NCBI GenBank assembly: GCA_019634925.1
Contig: JAHCAL010000003.1
Coordinates: 186,001 to 250,000 of the forward strand
Reading direction: 5' to 3'
Length of the DNA stretch: 64,000 nucleotides
Origin: Pseudomonadales bacterium
GTDB lineage: Bacteria; Pseudomonadota; Gammaproteobacteria; Pseudomonadales; Azotimanducaceae
Shown here: positions 37,466 through 47,033 of the stretch, piece by piece
Layout of the letters: every line of letters starts with the position of its first letter
Numbering within the stretch: the stretch's first letter is position 1
Program-made: the position numbers and the translations under genes
Notes under the pieces: model-generated
Databases searched by the model: none
What the model saw: only the letters and a program-made list of their open reading frames with translations
What the model was told of the DNA's origin: nothing

Positions 37466-38665
37466 GGCGCCGCCGTCGGCCATCCAGTCACGAATCGCGC
37501 TGGCCGCACGCACACAATCCGCGCGCGGTGCGACCCAGGCGACGCGGACGTGATTGCGGCCCGGGTTCACGCCGTGGGCGTCGCGTGCCAGGTAGCTCCC
37601 GGGCAATACCGTGATGTTGCGCGCCTCGAACAGCGCACGCGCGAACTGCTGGTCGTCGCCCGGCGTTTCGATCCAGTGATAGAAGCCGCCCTCGGGACGT
37701 ACCATGCGCAGCACCGGTGCCAGGATCGGCTCGACCGCGTCGAACTTCGCGCGATACTCCGCGCGATTGGCGACGACGTGCGCTTCGTCCGCCCACGCCG
37801 CGGCGCTGACCGCCTGGACGTGGTTCGGCAGCGCGCAGCCCTCGTAGGTGCGGTACGCGAAGTAGGCATCCAGGATGCGTGCGTCGCCGGCCACGAACCC
37901 GGAGCGGAGTCCGGGCAGGTTGGAGCGCTTGCTCAGGCTGTGGAACACCACGCAGTTGCGGAAGTCGGTCCGGCCGCAGGCGGCAGCGGCCTGCAGCAGG
38001 CCTGCGGGTGGGCGATCCTCGTCGAAGTAGATCTCGGAGTAGCACTCGTCCGCCGCGATCACGAAGTCGTGCCGGTCTGCCTGCTCGATGAGCCAGGTGA
38101 GCGTGTCGAGATCCAGGGTCGTGCCGGTGGGATTGCCGGGCGAGCAGAGGTAGAGGAGCTCGCAGCGACGCCAGATCTCCTCGGGTACCGACCGGTAGTC
38201 CGGCCGATAGTCGCCGGTACCGACGCAGTTGACGAACCAGGGGGTCGCGCCGCGCAGCAGCGTGGCGCCCTCGTAGATCTGGTAGAACGGGTTCGGCAGG
38301 ATCGCCAGCGCCCCCGGCGTTCCGCTCAGCACCGCCTGCGCGAACGAAAACAGTGCCTCGCGCGTACCCGCCACGGGAAGCACGCCGTGTGCAGGATCCA
38401 CGCGCGCAGCGAAGCGTCGCTCGACCCACGCGGCAATGGTCTCGCGCAGTGCGTCGCTGCCCCGGGTCGTCGGATAGATCGACAGGTCCCGCGCGATCCG
38501 GACCGGATCGGTCAGCTGCTCGACCACGAAGGCGGGCGGGGCATGCTTGGGCTCGCCGATGGAAAGGAACACCGGCGGAAATGCGGGATCGGGCACGACA
38601 CCCGCCTTCAGCGCATTCAGGCGTTCGAACGGATAGGGCTCGAGGTCTTTCAGGTGCGGGTTCAT
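37463..38665 (-). CDS. dapC: Succinyldiaminopimelate aminotransferase DapC
   Basis: PLP enzyme that forms N-succinyl-LL-diaminopimelate from its 2-amino-6-keto precursor. The 400-residue product is a fold-type I aminotransferase with SIGEPKHAPP, PNPFYQIYEGATLL, CSPGNPTGTTLD, the PLP-lysine region SLSKRSNLPGLRSGFVAGD, and HVRVAWVAP near the end. Position between glnD and dapD matches the DapC of pseudomonads. The stop codon TAG (complement of 37463-37465) is the outermost triplet of the inverted repeat, so the original C-terminus may have been a few residues different. The gene starts 12 nt after glnD. Confidence 0.92.
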   Translation of the reverse strand: MNPHLKDLEPYPFERLNALKAGVVPDPAFPPVFLSIGEPKHAPPAFVVEQLTDPVRIARDLSIYPTTRGSDALRETIAAWVERRFAARVDPAHGVLPVAGTREALFSFAQAVLSGTPGALAILPNPFYQIYEGATLLRGATPWFVNCVGTGDYRPDYRSVPEEIWRRCELLYLCSPGNPTGTTLDLDTLTWLIEQADRHDFVIAADECYSEIYFDEDRPPAGLLQAAAACGRTDFRNCVVFHSLSKRSNLPGLRSGFVAGDARILDAYFAYRTYEGCALPNHVQAVSAAAWADEAHVVANRAEYRAKFDAVEPILAPVLRMVRPEGGFYHWIETPGDDQQFARALFEARNITVLPGSYLARDAHGVNPGRNHVRVAWVAPRADCVRAASAIRDWMADGGA

Positions 38666-38677
38666 GTCACGCGGGAA

Positions 38678-41359
38678 TCAGAGATTGGTTGCGATACGTT
38701 TGTCGAGGCGCTGGCGCAGGGTGTTCTCCAGCATGTAGATCCGCTCCTTGTCGCGAATCGCCCGGCCGTTCCCGTCGGTGACGTAGAACACGTCCTCGAC
38801 GCGCTCGCCGAGCGTCGTGATGCGGGCGGACAGCACCGTGATGCCGAGTTCGTAGAAGAGCAGCCCGACCGTGGCGAGGAGCCCGGGACGGTCCGCGGCG
38901 ACGATGGTGAGTTCCGAATGTCGCGCACCACGGCGATTGCGCAGCGTGACCTCGGTCGCGCGGGTCAGCTGGCGCATGCGCCGCGAGACCCGGCGGCGCA
39001 TGACTTTCGGATACTTCGCCGGATCGCGCAGCGCGGAGGTCAGCGCCTTGACCAGCCGCTCGCGCCCGGCTGCGTCGCGCCCGAGCGGCTGCCCGTCGGA
39101 ACCGAGTACCACGTAGGTGTTGAGACACATGCCGCTCTGTGCGGTATGGATGTTCGCGTCGTGTACGGACAGGTCGAGCTGGTTGAGCGCCGCGACGCTC
39201 GCTGCGAAAAGGTTGGGCTGATCGCGCGTATAGAGCACGATTTCGGTCGCGCCGTCGCCATGCATGTGCCCCTTGAGATCGAGCAGCATGACGAGCGGTC
39301 CGGCCGCCGGATCGTGGGCACGCATTCGTTCGGTCACGTCGGCGACCTGACGGGACGTGTGGCGCAGGAAGAACTCCTCGCCCGGGATGCGCCAGAGCCG
39401 GGCGACCTCCGCTTCATCGAGCCCGCGCCGCGTGAGCTTGTCGAGCGCACCTTCCTGGCAGGCGCGGATGCTCGACTCGCGATCGACCGGCGACTCGAGT
39501 CCGCGCCGCAATGCCTTGCGGGTTTCGCCGTACAGGGTACGCAGCAGCGTTGCGCGCCAACTGTTCCAGAGGTTCGGATTGGTGCCGGTGATGTCGGCGA
39601 CGGTGAGCGCGTACAGGTAGTTGAGGCGCATCTCCGACTTCACTTCGCTCGCGAATTCGTGAATCACGTCCGGGTCGTAGATGTCCCTGCGCTGGGCGGT
39701 GCTGGACATCAGCAGATGCTGGCGTACCAGCCACGTGACCAGTTCGGTATCCGCGGCGCTGAGCCCGTGCCGGATGCAGAACGCCTCGGCATCGATCGCG
39801 CCGAGCTGCGAGTGATCGCCGCCGCGTCCCTTGCCGATGTCGTGGTACAGCCCCGCGATGTAGAGCAGTTCGATCTTCGGCAGGTTGCGCACGCAGTACG
39901 CGGCAACCGGATAGTCCTGTTCGGCGGAACGGTAATGCAGGCGCCGCATGTTGCGGATGACGTTCATCGTGTGCGCGTCGACGGTGTAGATGTGGAACAG
40001 ATCGTGTTGCATCTGTCCCACGACCACGCCGAACTCGGGCAGGTAGCGGCCGAGCACCCCGTAGCGTCGCATGCGGGTCAGCTGCGAGACGAGTGTGTAC
40101 GGTGCTTTCAGCAGGTCGATGAAGAGTCGTGTATTGACCGGGTCGTTGCGGAACCGGTCGTCGATGAGGTCGAGGCTGTCCCGGACGGCGCGGATGGTGC
40201 CGGCTCGCACGCCGGAGATGTCGCGCCGGTTCGCCATGATCACGAACAACTCGAGGAGCGCGCTCGGAGTCTCGCGGAAGACCTCCGGACCGGTCACTTC
40301 GATGTAGTTGTTGCAGAGCCGGAATCGGGTATTGATCGATTCGATGCGCGCCCGCTTGCGCCCCTGCAGGATGGTCTCCGCGAAATGCTGCAGGAGGATG
40401 TCGTTGACCTCGGCCAGTTCGATGATGTGCCGATAGTAGTGATGCATGAAGCGCTCGACACCCAGCCGGGCGCTGGTGTCGGCGAAGCCGAGCCGCTGCG
40501 AGAGCGCGCGCTGGTACTGAAACTGCAGGTGATCTTCCTTGCGGCCGGCGAGCAGGTGCAGGCCGAAACGCACCCACCACAGGAAGCGTCGGCCATCTTC
40601 CAGCCAACTGCGCTCTTCGGCGGTGAGCATGCCGAGCCGTTCCAGTGCTGCGAGATCGGTGGTGCGGAACTGCCGCGCCATCACCCACATGGCGGTCTGG
40701 ATGTCGCGCAGGCCGCCGGGCGAGGTCTTCAGATTCGGCTCCAGGCCGTATTCCTCGTTGTCGTACTGGCGGTGGCGCAGCGCCTGTTCGTCGCGCTTGG
40801 CCTTGAAGAACCGGTCCGCGGGCCACAGCCGGGGCGAGTCCATCTGTTTGTCGAGTTCGGCGGCGAGCTTGCGCGAACCGACCAGCAGCCGGCGTTCGAA
40901 CATGGCGGTCGCGACGGTGAGGTCGCGTTCCGCTTCGCGCCTGCATTCGCGCGGCGAGCGCACGCTGTGGCCGATCTCCACTTTCAGGTCGAACAGACAA
41001 TGGAGGAACGCGCTGATGCTCGCCTTGTGCGCCGCCGGTCGTCTGGCCAGCACCAGCAGGTCGATGTCCGAGTGCGGGAACAGCTCGCCGCGACCGTAGC
41101 CGCCGACCGCCAGAATGGCGATGTCGTCGCGGATGTCGGCCGGGATCCTGGCTTCCCAGATCGCCTCGATCAGGCCGTCGAAGAACGTCGCGCGCTCATG
41201 CACGAGCGGTTCCACGTCGGCGTTCTGCCAATAGCGTTCGGCGAGTGCCGTGTCGAATTGCTCGAGGCGTGAGCGCAGGTCGTCGACGAGCGCCCCGGGG
41301 CCGTCGCCGAATCGTCGCGTGGACGGACTCGCGTCGGCCCGGGCACCGGTCGGGTTCAC
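38678..41359 (-). CDS. glnD: [Protein-PII] uridylyltransferase / uridylyl-removing enzyme
   Basis: Senses glutamine and adds or removes UMP on PII proteins. The 893-residue product (E. coli 890) has the nucleotidyltransferase motif GGYGRGELFPHSDIDLLVL (metal ligands D98 and D100), an HD domain with YHDIGKGRGGDHSQLG, and two C-terminal ACT domains (for example LVMLLDLKGHMHGDG and LTIVAADRPGLLATV). The start is GTG at 41359, overlapping the map stop by 4 nt (GTGA). The frame extends further upstream only inside map. map-glnD-dapC is a conserved gammaproteobacterial order. Confidence 0.95.
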   Translation of the reverse strand: MNPTGARADASPSTRRFGDGPGALVDDLRSRLEQFDTALAERYWQNADVEPLVHERATFFDGLIEAIWEARIPADIRDDIAILAVGGYGRGELFPHSDIDLLVLARRPAAHKASISAFLHCLFDLKVEIGHSVRSPRECRREAERDLTVATAMFERRLLVGSRKLAAELDKQMDSPRLWPADRFFKAKRDEQALRHRQYDNEEYGLEPNLKTSPGGLRDIQTAMWVMARQFRTTDLAALERLGMLTAEERSWLEDGRRFLWWVRFGLHLLAGRKEDHLQFQYQRALSQRLGFADTSARLGVERFMHHYYRHIIELAEVNDILLQHFAETILQGRKRARIESINTRFRLCNNYIEVTGPEVFRETPSALLELFVIMANRRDISGVRAGTIRAVRDSLDLIDDRFRNDPVNTRLFIDLLKAPYTLVSQLTRMRRYGVLGRYLPEFGVVVGQMQHDLFHIYTVDAHTMNVIRNMRRLHYRSAEQDYPVAAYCVRNLPKIELLYIAGLYHDIGKGRGGDHSQLGAIDAEAFCIRHGLSAADTELVTWLVRQHLLMSSTAQRRDIYDPDVIHEFASEVKSEMRLNYLYALTVADITGTNPNLWNSWRATLLRTLYGETRKALRRGLESPVDRESSIRACQEGALDKLTRRGLDEAEVARLWRIPGEEFFLRHTSRQVADVTERMRAHDPAAGPLVMLLDLKGHMHGDGATEIVLYTRDQPNLFAASVAALNQLDLSVHDANIHTAQSGMCLNTYVVLGSDGQPLGRDAAGRERLVKALTSALRDPAKYPKVMRRRVSRRMRQLTRATEVTLRNRRGARHSELTIVAADRPGLLATVGLLFYELGITVLSARITTLGERVEDVFYVTDGNGRAIRDKERIYMLENTLRQRLDKRIATNL

Positions 41360-42144
41360 GGCAGCTGCTCGTCGGTGCGTCGGGTGAGTACCTCGGCGCC
41401 GTCGGCCGTGACCAGGATGGTGTGTTCCCACTGCGCCGACAGCTTGTGGTCCTTGGTGACCACGGTCCACTGGTCCGGCAGGATGCGGACGTAGCGGGCG
41501 CCGGCATTGATCATCGGCTCGATCGTGAAGGTCATGCCTGCTTCCAGCACGGCGCCGGTGCCGGGGCGCCCGTAGTGCAGGATCTGCGGCTCGTCGTGGA
41601 AGGTCTTGCCGATCCCGTGGCCGCAGAATTCGCGGACCACCGAAAAGTGGTTGGCTTCGGCGTGCGTCTGGATGGCGTGTCCGATGTCGCCGAGCCGTGC
41701 GCCCGGACGTACCGCGGCGATGCCGCGGTAGAGGCATTCCTGGGTCACCCGCATCAGCCGCTCGGCCAGCACGCCGGGCTTGCCGAGCGCGAACATCTTG
41801 CTGGTGTCACCGTGATAGCCGTCCTTTATGACGGTCACGTCGATGTTCAGGATGTCGCCGCTCTTCAGCTGTTTGCGGTCGGTGGGAATGCCGTGGCAGA
41901 CGACGTGGTTCACCGACGTGCAGATGGATTTGGGGAACGGCGGCGCCGATCCGTTGGTGTAGTTCAGCGGCGCCGGAATGCAGCCGAGCTCGTCCACCAT
42001 GTAGCGGTGGCAGATCGCGTCGAGTTCGGCGGTCGTCACGCCCGGCACCACGTGCTCGCCGATCATCTCGAGTACCTGGGCGGCGAGTGCGCCGGCCTTG
42101 CGCATGCCGGCGACGTCGTCGGTTGTCCGGGCCAGTGCAACCAT
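41356..42144 (-). CDS. map: Methionine aminopeptidase, type I
   Basis: Removes the N-terminal methionine from nascent proteins. The 262-residue product shows the five metal ligands in their usual contexts: LNIDVTVIKDGYHGDTSKMF (two aspartates), CGHGIGKTFHDEP (histidine), FTIEPMIN (glutamate) and AQWEHTILVT (glutamate). It lacks the N-terminal SH3-binding extension, so it is the short type Ia form. It is divergent from rpsB across 289 bp, the classic arrangement, and overlaps glnD by 4 nt. Confidence 0.95.
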   Translation of the reverse strand: MVALARTTDDVAGMRKAGALAAQVLEMIGEHVVPGVTTAELDAICHRYMVDELGCIPAPLNYTNGSAPPFPKSICTSVNHVVCHGIPTDRKQLKSGDILNIDVTVIKDGYHGDTSKMFALGKPGVLAERLMRVTQECLYRGIAAVRPGARLGDIGHAIQTHAEANHFSVVREFCGHGIGKTFHDEPQILHYGRPGTGAVLEAGMTFTIEPMINAGARYVRILPDQWTVVTKDHKLSAQWEHTILVTADGAEVLTRRTDEQLP

Positions 42145-42155
42145 GGGTAAAGGTC

Positions 42156-42187
42156 TTGTTTCGGCAAAAAGGCGAGTATGGTATAAA
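42156..42187 (+). promoter_or_regulatory. Candidate rpsB-tsf promoter
   Basis: TATAAA (42182-42187) preceded by TTTCGG (42159-42164) at 17 bp, or TTGTTT (42156-42161) at 20 bp. It is followed at once by a GC-rich discriminator (GCGCGCCG), the feature that makes ribosomal-protein promoters sensitive to ppGpp. Transcription would start near 42194 and give a leader of about 240 nt. The -10 is good but both -35 choices are weak. Confidence 0.45.
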
Positions 42188-42360
42188 GCGCGCCGCCCGG
42201 CGGCAACGCGCCGTCATTCGGGCGTCCTGCGTCCGCCACGGGCGACGCCGGGCGTGCGGTGCCGAGCGCGTCTACTCGGGCATCGAGGGCTACCGATATC
42301 CGGTGGTCACGATCAGACAGACCTTAAAAACTCACGTCATCCGGCACGTGTTCCAGGGTG

Positions 42361-42386
42361 CCGGGGTGTTCTTCGGGACATTCCGG
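42361..42386 (+). promoter_or_regulatory. Hairpin in the rpsB leader (candidate S2 autoregulatory element)
   Basis: CCGGGGTGTTC (42361-42371) pairs continuously over 11 bp (including G-U pairs) with GGACATTCCGG (42376-42386) around a TTCG loop, the very stable C(UUCG)G tetraloop. It lies 47 nt before the rpsB ATG in the 289-bp gap between map and rpsB. The region from 42190 to 42433 has no plausible ORF. In E. coli the rpsB leader is bound by S2 for feedback control of rpsB-tsf; I infer a similar role here from position and structure. The rest of the leader (for example 42205-42290) is GC-rich with no structure I would defend. Confidence 0.5.
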
Positions 42387-42433
42387 TCGGGGCATGGGGG
42401 TGGCGGAGGCAAAACCCTTAACGAGGATCACAC

Positions 42434-43201
42434 ATGAACATCTCCATGCGGGACATGCTCGCCGCCGGCGTGCATTTCGGTCATCAGACCCGGTTCTGGA
42501 ATCCGAAGATGGGTCCGTACATCTTCGGCGCCCGTAATCGTATCCATATCATCAATCTCGAAAAGACCCTGCCGGCCTTCAACGCCGCGTTGGATGAACT
42601 GCGCCGGATGGGCGCCAGCGGCAAGAAGGTGCTGTTCGTCGGCACCAAGCGGGCTGCGGCCGAGGTCGTGCGCGAGCAGGCGAGCCGGGTCGGCATGCCG
42701 TACGTCGACCAGCGCTGGCTCGGCGGCATGCTGACCAACTACAAGACCATCCGGCAGTCCATGCGGCGCCTGCAGGAACTGGAAACCCAGGCAGCCGACG
42801 GCACCTTCGATCTGCTCACCAAGCGCGAGGCGCTGCAGAAGTCGCGGTCGCTCGAGAAGCTGACCCGCAGCATCGGCGGCATCAAGGACATGGGCGGCCT
42901 GCCCGACGCATTGTTCGTGATCGACGTGATGCACGAACACATCGCCGTGACCGAGGCCAACAAGCTGGGTATTCCGGTTTTCGGTGTCGTCGATTCCAAC
43001 AGCGACCCCGAAGGCGTGGATTACGTGATTCCGGGCAACGACGACGCGATCCGCGCGATCCGTCTCTACGTGACGGCGGCAGCGGACGCCATCCAGGAAG
43101 GCAGGAACCGGGCTTCCGGCACCGTGCGGGTGGACGAGTTCGTGGAAATTCAGGGCGAGGGCGCCGCTGGCGCCGCGTCGCAGACTGTGCTGGAGGACTG
43201 A
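42434..43201 (+). CDS. rpsB: 30S ribosomal protein S2
   Basis: Component of the 30S subunit. The 255-residue product has the S2 family segments [22 protein letters not shown] at the N-terminus (seen in part), [12 protein letters not shown], and [44 protein letters not shown] follows near residue 155. Good ribosome-binding sequence ACGAGGATC precedes the ATG. tsf follows after 3 nt, the standard rpsB-tsf operon. Regulation probably involves the leader hairpin upstream. Confidence 0.97.
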   Translation: MNISMRDMLAAGVHFGHQTRFWNPKMGPYIFGARNRIHIINLEKTLPAFNAALDELRRMGASGKKVLFVGTKRAAAEVVREQASRVGMPYVDQRWLGGMLTNYKTIRQSMRRLQELETQAADGTFDLLTKREALQKSRSLEKLTRSIGGIKDMGGLPDALFVIDVMHEHIAVTEANKLGIPVFGVVDSNSDPEGVDYVIPGNDDAIRAIRLYVTAAADAIQEGRNRASGTVRVDEFVEIQGEGAAGAASQTVLED

Positions 43202-43204
43202 GCG

Positions 43205-44074
43205 ATGGCGATCACCGCAGCCATGGTCAAGGAGCTCCGGGAGCGCACCGGACTCGGCATGATGGAGTGCAAGAAGGCGCTCGAGGAAACCGCCGGCGAC
43301 ATGGAACTCGCCATCGAGGAGCTGCGCAAGAAGAGCGCCCTCAAGGCTGCCAAGAAGGCCGGTCGCACGACCGCCGATGGTCTGCTCGGCGTGCGCGTGT
43401 CGGACGACGGCCGGCGCGCTGCCCTCGTCGAGGTCAATATCGAGACGGACTTCGCGGCGAAGAACGAGAAGTTCATCGGCTTCGTCAAGGACGTGCTCGA
43501 CCGGGTCTTCGAGACCGGTGAAGCGGATGTCGCGCGTCTCATGGCGGATGGTCTCGAAGCACGTCGCGAGACGCTGGTCCAGGAGATCGGCGAAAACATC
43601 AGCGTACGTCGCGCCGAGTTCTTCGCAACGTCGGACGGACGCATCACCGGTTACCTCCACGGCGACAACCGCAAGGCCGCCCTGGTCGAACTGTCCGGCG
43701 GCGACAGCGCGCTCGGGCGCGACATCGCCATGCACGTCACCGCGATCAACCCGATGGTCGTGCAGGGCGCCGACGTGGCACCGGAGGTGCTCGCGAAGGA
43801 ACGGGAGATCTACGTCGCGCAGGCAGCGGAGAGCGGCAAGCCGGCCGACATCGTCGAAAAGATGGTCGACGGGCGCATCCGCAAGTTCCTGGCCGAGGTC
43901 AGCCTGGTCGACCAGCCCTTCGTCAAGGACCCCAACCAGAAGGTCGCGAAGCTGCTCGGCGATGCCGGCGTCTCCTGCCGGCGGTTCGTCCGCTTCGAGG
44001 TCGGCGAAGGCATCGAGGTCGAGAAGGTCGACTTCGCGGCCGAGGTGGCGGCGCAGGTCCAGGCGACTCGCTGA
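43205..44074 (+). CDS. tsf: Elongation factor Ts
   Basis: Nucleotide-exchange factor for EF-Tu. The 289-residue product begins [25 protein letters not shown], the highly conserved N-terminal domain, with the TDF motif contacting EF-Tu visible as [12 protein letters not shown] near residue 80. A core and C-terminal module follow ([18 protein letters not shown]). It sits 3 nt after rpsB and 13 nt before pyrH, as in most proteobacteria. Confidence 0.97.
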   Translation: MAITAAMVKELRERTGLGMMECKKALEETAGDMELAIEELRKKSALKAAKKAGRTTADGLLGVRVSDDGRRAALVEVNIETDFAAKNEKFIGFVKDVLDRVFETGEADVARLMADGLEARRETLVQEIGENISVRRAEFFATSDGRITGYLHGDNRKAALVELSGGDSALGRDIAMHVTAINPMVVQGADVAPEVLAKEREIYVAQAAESGKPADIVEKMVDGRIRKFLAEVSLVDQPFVKDPNQKVAKLLGDAGVSCRRFVRFEVGEGIEVEKVDFAAEVAAQVQATR

Positions 44075-44087
44075 AGGCGACCGGGCC

Positions 44088-44816
44088 GTGCGTCGGCTGC
44101 TTCTCAAGCTGAGTGGCGAGGCCCTGGCCGGTGCGGCCGGCTGGGGTATCGACCCCGGGGTCGTGCAGCCGATGGTGCAGGCGATCGCCACCGTCGTGCA
44201 GGGCGGTACCGAGGTCGGACTCGTGCTCGGCGGCGGCAACCTGTTCCGCGGCGCGGCACTCGAGTCGGCCGGCATGGATCGGGTGACCGGCGACCAGATG
44301 GGCATGCTGGCGACCGTCATGAACGGGCTCGCGTTCCGGGATCTCCTGCGCCGCGCCGGTGTGCCCGCCGAACTCTTCTCGGCCATCGAACTGCCGGGCG
44401 TCGCGCGGCGTTTCCGGCGGGACGATGCCCTCGATGCGCTATCGCGCGGGGCGGTCGCGATCTTCGTCGCCGGCACCGGCAATCCGTTCTTCACCACCGA
44501 CACCGCCGCCTGCCTCCGTGGCATCGAGATCGGAGCCGAGGCGGTGCTGAAGGCCACCAAGGTGGACGGCGTGTACGATGCCGATCCGGTGCGCAATCCG
44601 GGCGCGCGGCGGTTTGCGACGCTCGACTACGACGAGGTCATCGCGCGTGATCTCGCGGTCATGGACCTGACGGCCATCTGCCTGTGCCGTGACCAGGGCA
44701 TGCCGATCGTGGTATTCGACATGAACGAGGCCGGTGCGTTGACCCGGCTGGTCAGGGGTGAGAAGGTGGGCACCGTGATCGGGCCTGCCACTGCAATGCG
44801 AGAGAACGAGGGATGA
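44088..44816 (+). CDS. pyrH: Uridylate kinase
   Basis: UMP kinase for pyrimidine nucleotide synthesis. The 242-residue product (E. coli 241) begins [14 protein letters not shown] and has [23 protein letters not shown] and the nucleotide-binding [16 protein letters not shown]. The start is GTG at 44088, with GAAGG 10 nt upstream; the frame continues upstream only as a shadow of tsf. The stop overlaps frr by 4 nt (ATGA). Confidence 0.95.
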   Translation: MRRLLLKLSGEALAGAAGWGIDPGVVQPMVQAIATVVQGGTEVGLVLGGGNLFRGAALESAGMDRVTGDQMGMLATVMNGLAFRDLLRRAGVPAELFSAIELPGVARRFRRDDALDALSRGAVAIFVAGTGNPFFTTDTAACLRGIEIGAEAVLKATKVDGVYDADPVRNPGARRFATLDYDEVIARDLAVMDLTAICLCRDQGMPIVVFDMNEAGALTRLVRGEKVGTVIGPATAMRENEG

Positions 44817-45370
44817 TTCAGGACATCAAGCGCGATGCCGATGCACGCATGGGCAAGTCGATCGAGTCGCTGCAGGCCGCGTTCGCGAGGATCCGCACCG
44901 GCCGTGCCAACGCCAAGCTGCTGGATGGCGTCCACGTGAACTACTACGGTGTCGATACGCCGCTGAACCAGGTCGCGACGGTGTCGGCCGAGGATGCGCG
45001 GACCCTGACGATCTCGCCTTGGGAAAAGAAGCTGATCCCCGAGATCGAGAAAGCCATCCTGAAGAGCGATCTCGGTTTCAATCCTTCGACCACCTCCGAT
45101 CTGATCCGCATACCGCTGCCTTCGCTGACCGAGGAGAACCGGCGCGACCTGACCAAGCAGGCCCGCCACGAAGCGGAGCATGCGAAGGTCGCGATCCGGA
45201 ACATCCGCCGTGACGCCATCAACGACATCCGGACGCTGGCGAAAGACAAGTCGGTTGCCGAGGACGAAGCGCGCCGGGCCGAGGAAGACATGCAGAAACT
45301 GACCGACCGCCACGTCGCGGAGGTGGACAAGCTGCTGGCCGGCAAAGAAGCCGATCTGATGGCAATTTAG
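44813..45370 (+). CDS. frr: Ribosome recycling factor
   Basis: Splits post-termination ribosomes with EF-G. The 185-residue product is the exact family length. It has [23 protein letters not shown] near residue 24, [22 protein letters not shown], and the C-terminal helical [21 protein letters not shown]. The start overlaps pyrH by 4 nt, the usual tsf-pyrH-frr coupling. A 58-nt gap leads to uppS. Confidence 0.96.
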   Translation: MIQDIKRDADARMGKSIESLQAAFARIRTGRANAKLLDGVHVNYYGVDTPLNQVATVSAEDARTLTISPWEKKLIPEIEKAILKSDLGFNPSTTSDLIRIPLPSLTEENRRDLTKQARHEAEHAKVAIRNIRRDAINDIRTLAKDKSVAEDEARRAEEDMQKLTDRHVAEVDKLLAGKEADLMAI

Positions 45371-45428
45371 CGGCTACACTTCAGCTACCGCGGCTGCCGG
45401 ATCGGCCCGCACGGACGGTTTCCTCAGC

Positions 45429-46217
45429 ATGGCAGAAGCGCGCGCGACACTGGGCAACGCGGCGGACCTGGAATTCGGTCCGGACCTCCACGGGCAGGCG
45501 CCCGGCGACGGGTCGACGGCGGGGCCGCGGCATGTCGCGATCATCATGGACGGCAATCACCGCTGGGCGAAGGCCCGCCACCTGCCCGGTGCGGCCGGCC
45601 ATCGCGCCGGTGCGCGCAACGTGCGGCCGGTGGCCGAAGCGTGCGCGGACGCCGGCGTCGAGGTGCTCACGCTGTTCGCGTTCAGCACCGAGAACTGGCA
45701 GCGCCCGAAGCGCGAGGTGAGCCTGCTCATGAGCCTCATGCGCAACGTGCTGGAACAGGACGTCGAAGAACTCGACGCGCGCGGCGTGCGGCTCAGGATC
45801 ATCGGCGATCGCGACCGGTTCGATCCGGACCTGCGCGAGCGCATGCACCGTGCCGAGGCGCTGACGGCGGGCAATACCCGGATGACGCTCAATATCGCGG
45901 CGAACTTCGGCGGACGCTGGGATATCGCCCGCGCCGCACGCGAGCTCGCCCGCGACGTGGCGGAGGGTCGACTCGACTGGGAATCGGTCGACGAGGCGGC
46001 ATTCGCGGCACGGCTTTCGCTCGGCGGTCTCCCCGAGCCCGACCTCTGTATCCGGACCGGCGGGGACGCGCGCATCAGCAATTTCCTGCTGTGGGATTTC
46101 GCGTACACCGAACTCTTCTTTACCGAGCGTTACTGGCCCGAGTACTCGGCCGCCGATCTCGAGGCTGCGCTCGTCTGGTACCGCGGCAGGCAGCGGCGCT
46201 ACGGTCGCAGGCCCTGA
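45429..46217 (+). CDS. uppS: Ditrans,polycis-undecaprenyl-diphosphate synthase
   Basis: Cis-prenyltransferase that makes the C55 carrier for peptidoglycan and polysaccharides. The 262-residue product has the catalytic Asp and diphosphate-binding loop in HVAIIMDGNHRWAKAR, the FAFSTENWQRP block, and the C-terminal DLCIRTGGDARISNFLLWDFAYTELFF (in part). An N-terminal extension of about 34 residues (to GPRHVAII) makes it longer than E. coli UppS (253). An internal start could remove it, but none has a better ribosome-binding site. cdsA follows after 6 nt. Confidence 0.94.
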   Translation: MAEARATLGNAADLEFGPDLHGQAPGDGSTAGPRHVAIIMDGNHRWAKARHLPGAAGHRAGARNVRPVAEACADAGVEVLTLFAFSTENWQRPKREVSLLMSLMRNVLEQDVEELDARGVRLRIIGDRDRFDPDLRERMHRAEALTAGNTRMTLNIAANFGGRWDIARAARELARDVAEGRLDWESVDEAAFAARLSLGGLPEPDLCIRTGGDARISNFLLWDFAYTELFFTERYWPEYSAADLEAALVWYRGRQRRYGRRP

Positions 46218-46223
46218 CCGCGC

Positions 46224-47033
46224 GTGCTGCGCGCCCGCATCATCACTGCGCTGATCCTGCTGCCGCTGGTCCTGGCGGCCCTGTACCTGTTGCCAGCGGC
46301 CTGGTTCGCGGTCGTGTTCTGGGTGGTCGTCGGGCTTGCCGCCTGGGAGTGGGCGCAACTCGCCGGCTGCTCGACCCCGGCCACCCGCGCGGTCTACGTC
46401 GCGGTCCTGGCGGCGCTGTCGGCGGGGCTCTGGTGGCTGCCGGCGCTGCAGCCAGGCGTGCTGCTCGCCGGCAGCCTGTTCTGGCTCTTCGCCATCGTCG
46501 TCGTGCTGCGCTATCCGGGTTCCGGGAACTGGCTCAGCCGCCCGGTTCTGATGGCCGCCGGCTGGCTGGCGATGCTGGCCGCCTGGTGTGGGCTCCTCGC
46601 CATTCGCGGCGACGGCAGCGGCGCGCACTGGGTACTCTGGGTCATGCTGCTCGTCTGGGCAGCCGACATCGGTGCCTACTTCGCGGGCCGCCGGTTCGGC
46701 AGCCGCAAACTGGCGCCGGCGGTCAGTCCCGGCAAGACCTGGGAAGGCGCGCTCGGCGGTGCGGGGCTTGCGCTTGTGGTGTCCCTGGCGGGGCTCCTGC
46801 TGCTCGGCGCCGACCCGCTGGCCTGGTTGCCGGCGATCGTGGTGCTGATCGTCGTTTCGGTGTTCGGTGACCTGTTCGAAAGCGTTCTCAAGCGCGAGCG
46901 TGGCGTCAAGGACTCCGGGGCCCTGCTGCCCGGGCACGGCGGTGTACTGGACCGGATCGATTCGCTGCTCGCCGTGCTGCCGTGCTGCGCGGTCCTGCTC
47001 GGCAGGCTGGCAGGCCCGGGCGGCGTGGCCTGA
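46224..47033 (+). CDS. cdsA: Phosphatidate cytidylyltransferase
   Basis: Integral membrane enzyme making CDP-diacylglycerol for all phospholipids. The 269-residue product is almost entirely hydrophobic, with about eight membrane spans. It carries the CdsA signature SVLKRERGVKDSGALLPGHG followed by GVLDRIDS near the C-terminus, plus GKTWEGALGG. The start is GTG at 46224, 6 nt after uppS. dxr, which normally lies between cdsA and rseP, is absent; 317 nt of apparently non-coding sequence follow. Confidence 0.93.
   Translation: MLRARIITALILLPLVLAALYLLPAAWFAVVFWVVVGLAAWEWAQLAGCSTPATRAVYVAVLAALSAGLWWLPALQPGVLLAGSLFWLFAIVVVLRYPGSGNWLSRPVLMAAGWLAMLAAWCGLLAIRGDGSGAHWVLWVMLLVWAADIGAYFAGRRFGSRKLAPAVSPGKTWEGALGGAGLALVVSLAGLLLLGADPLAWLPAIVVLIVVSVFGDLFESVLKRERGVKDSGALLPGHGGVLDRIDSLLAVLPCCAVLLGRLAGPGGVA

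Noticed and set aside
37550..41272. 1240-codon plus-strand open frame opposite dapC and glnD
   Set aside because: It spans two well-supported minus-strand genes and has shadow-type composition (R, V, E, H, Q-rich) with no recognisable motif.
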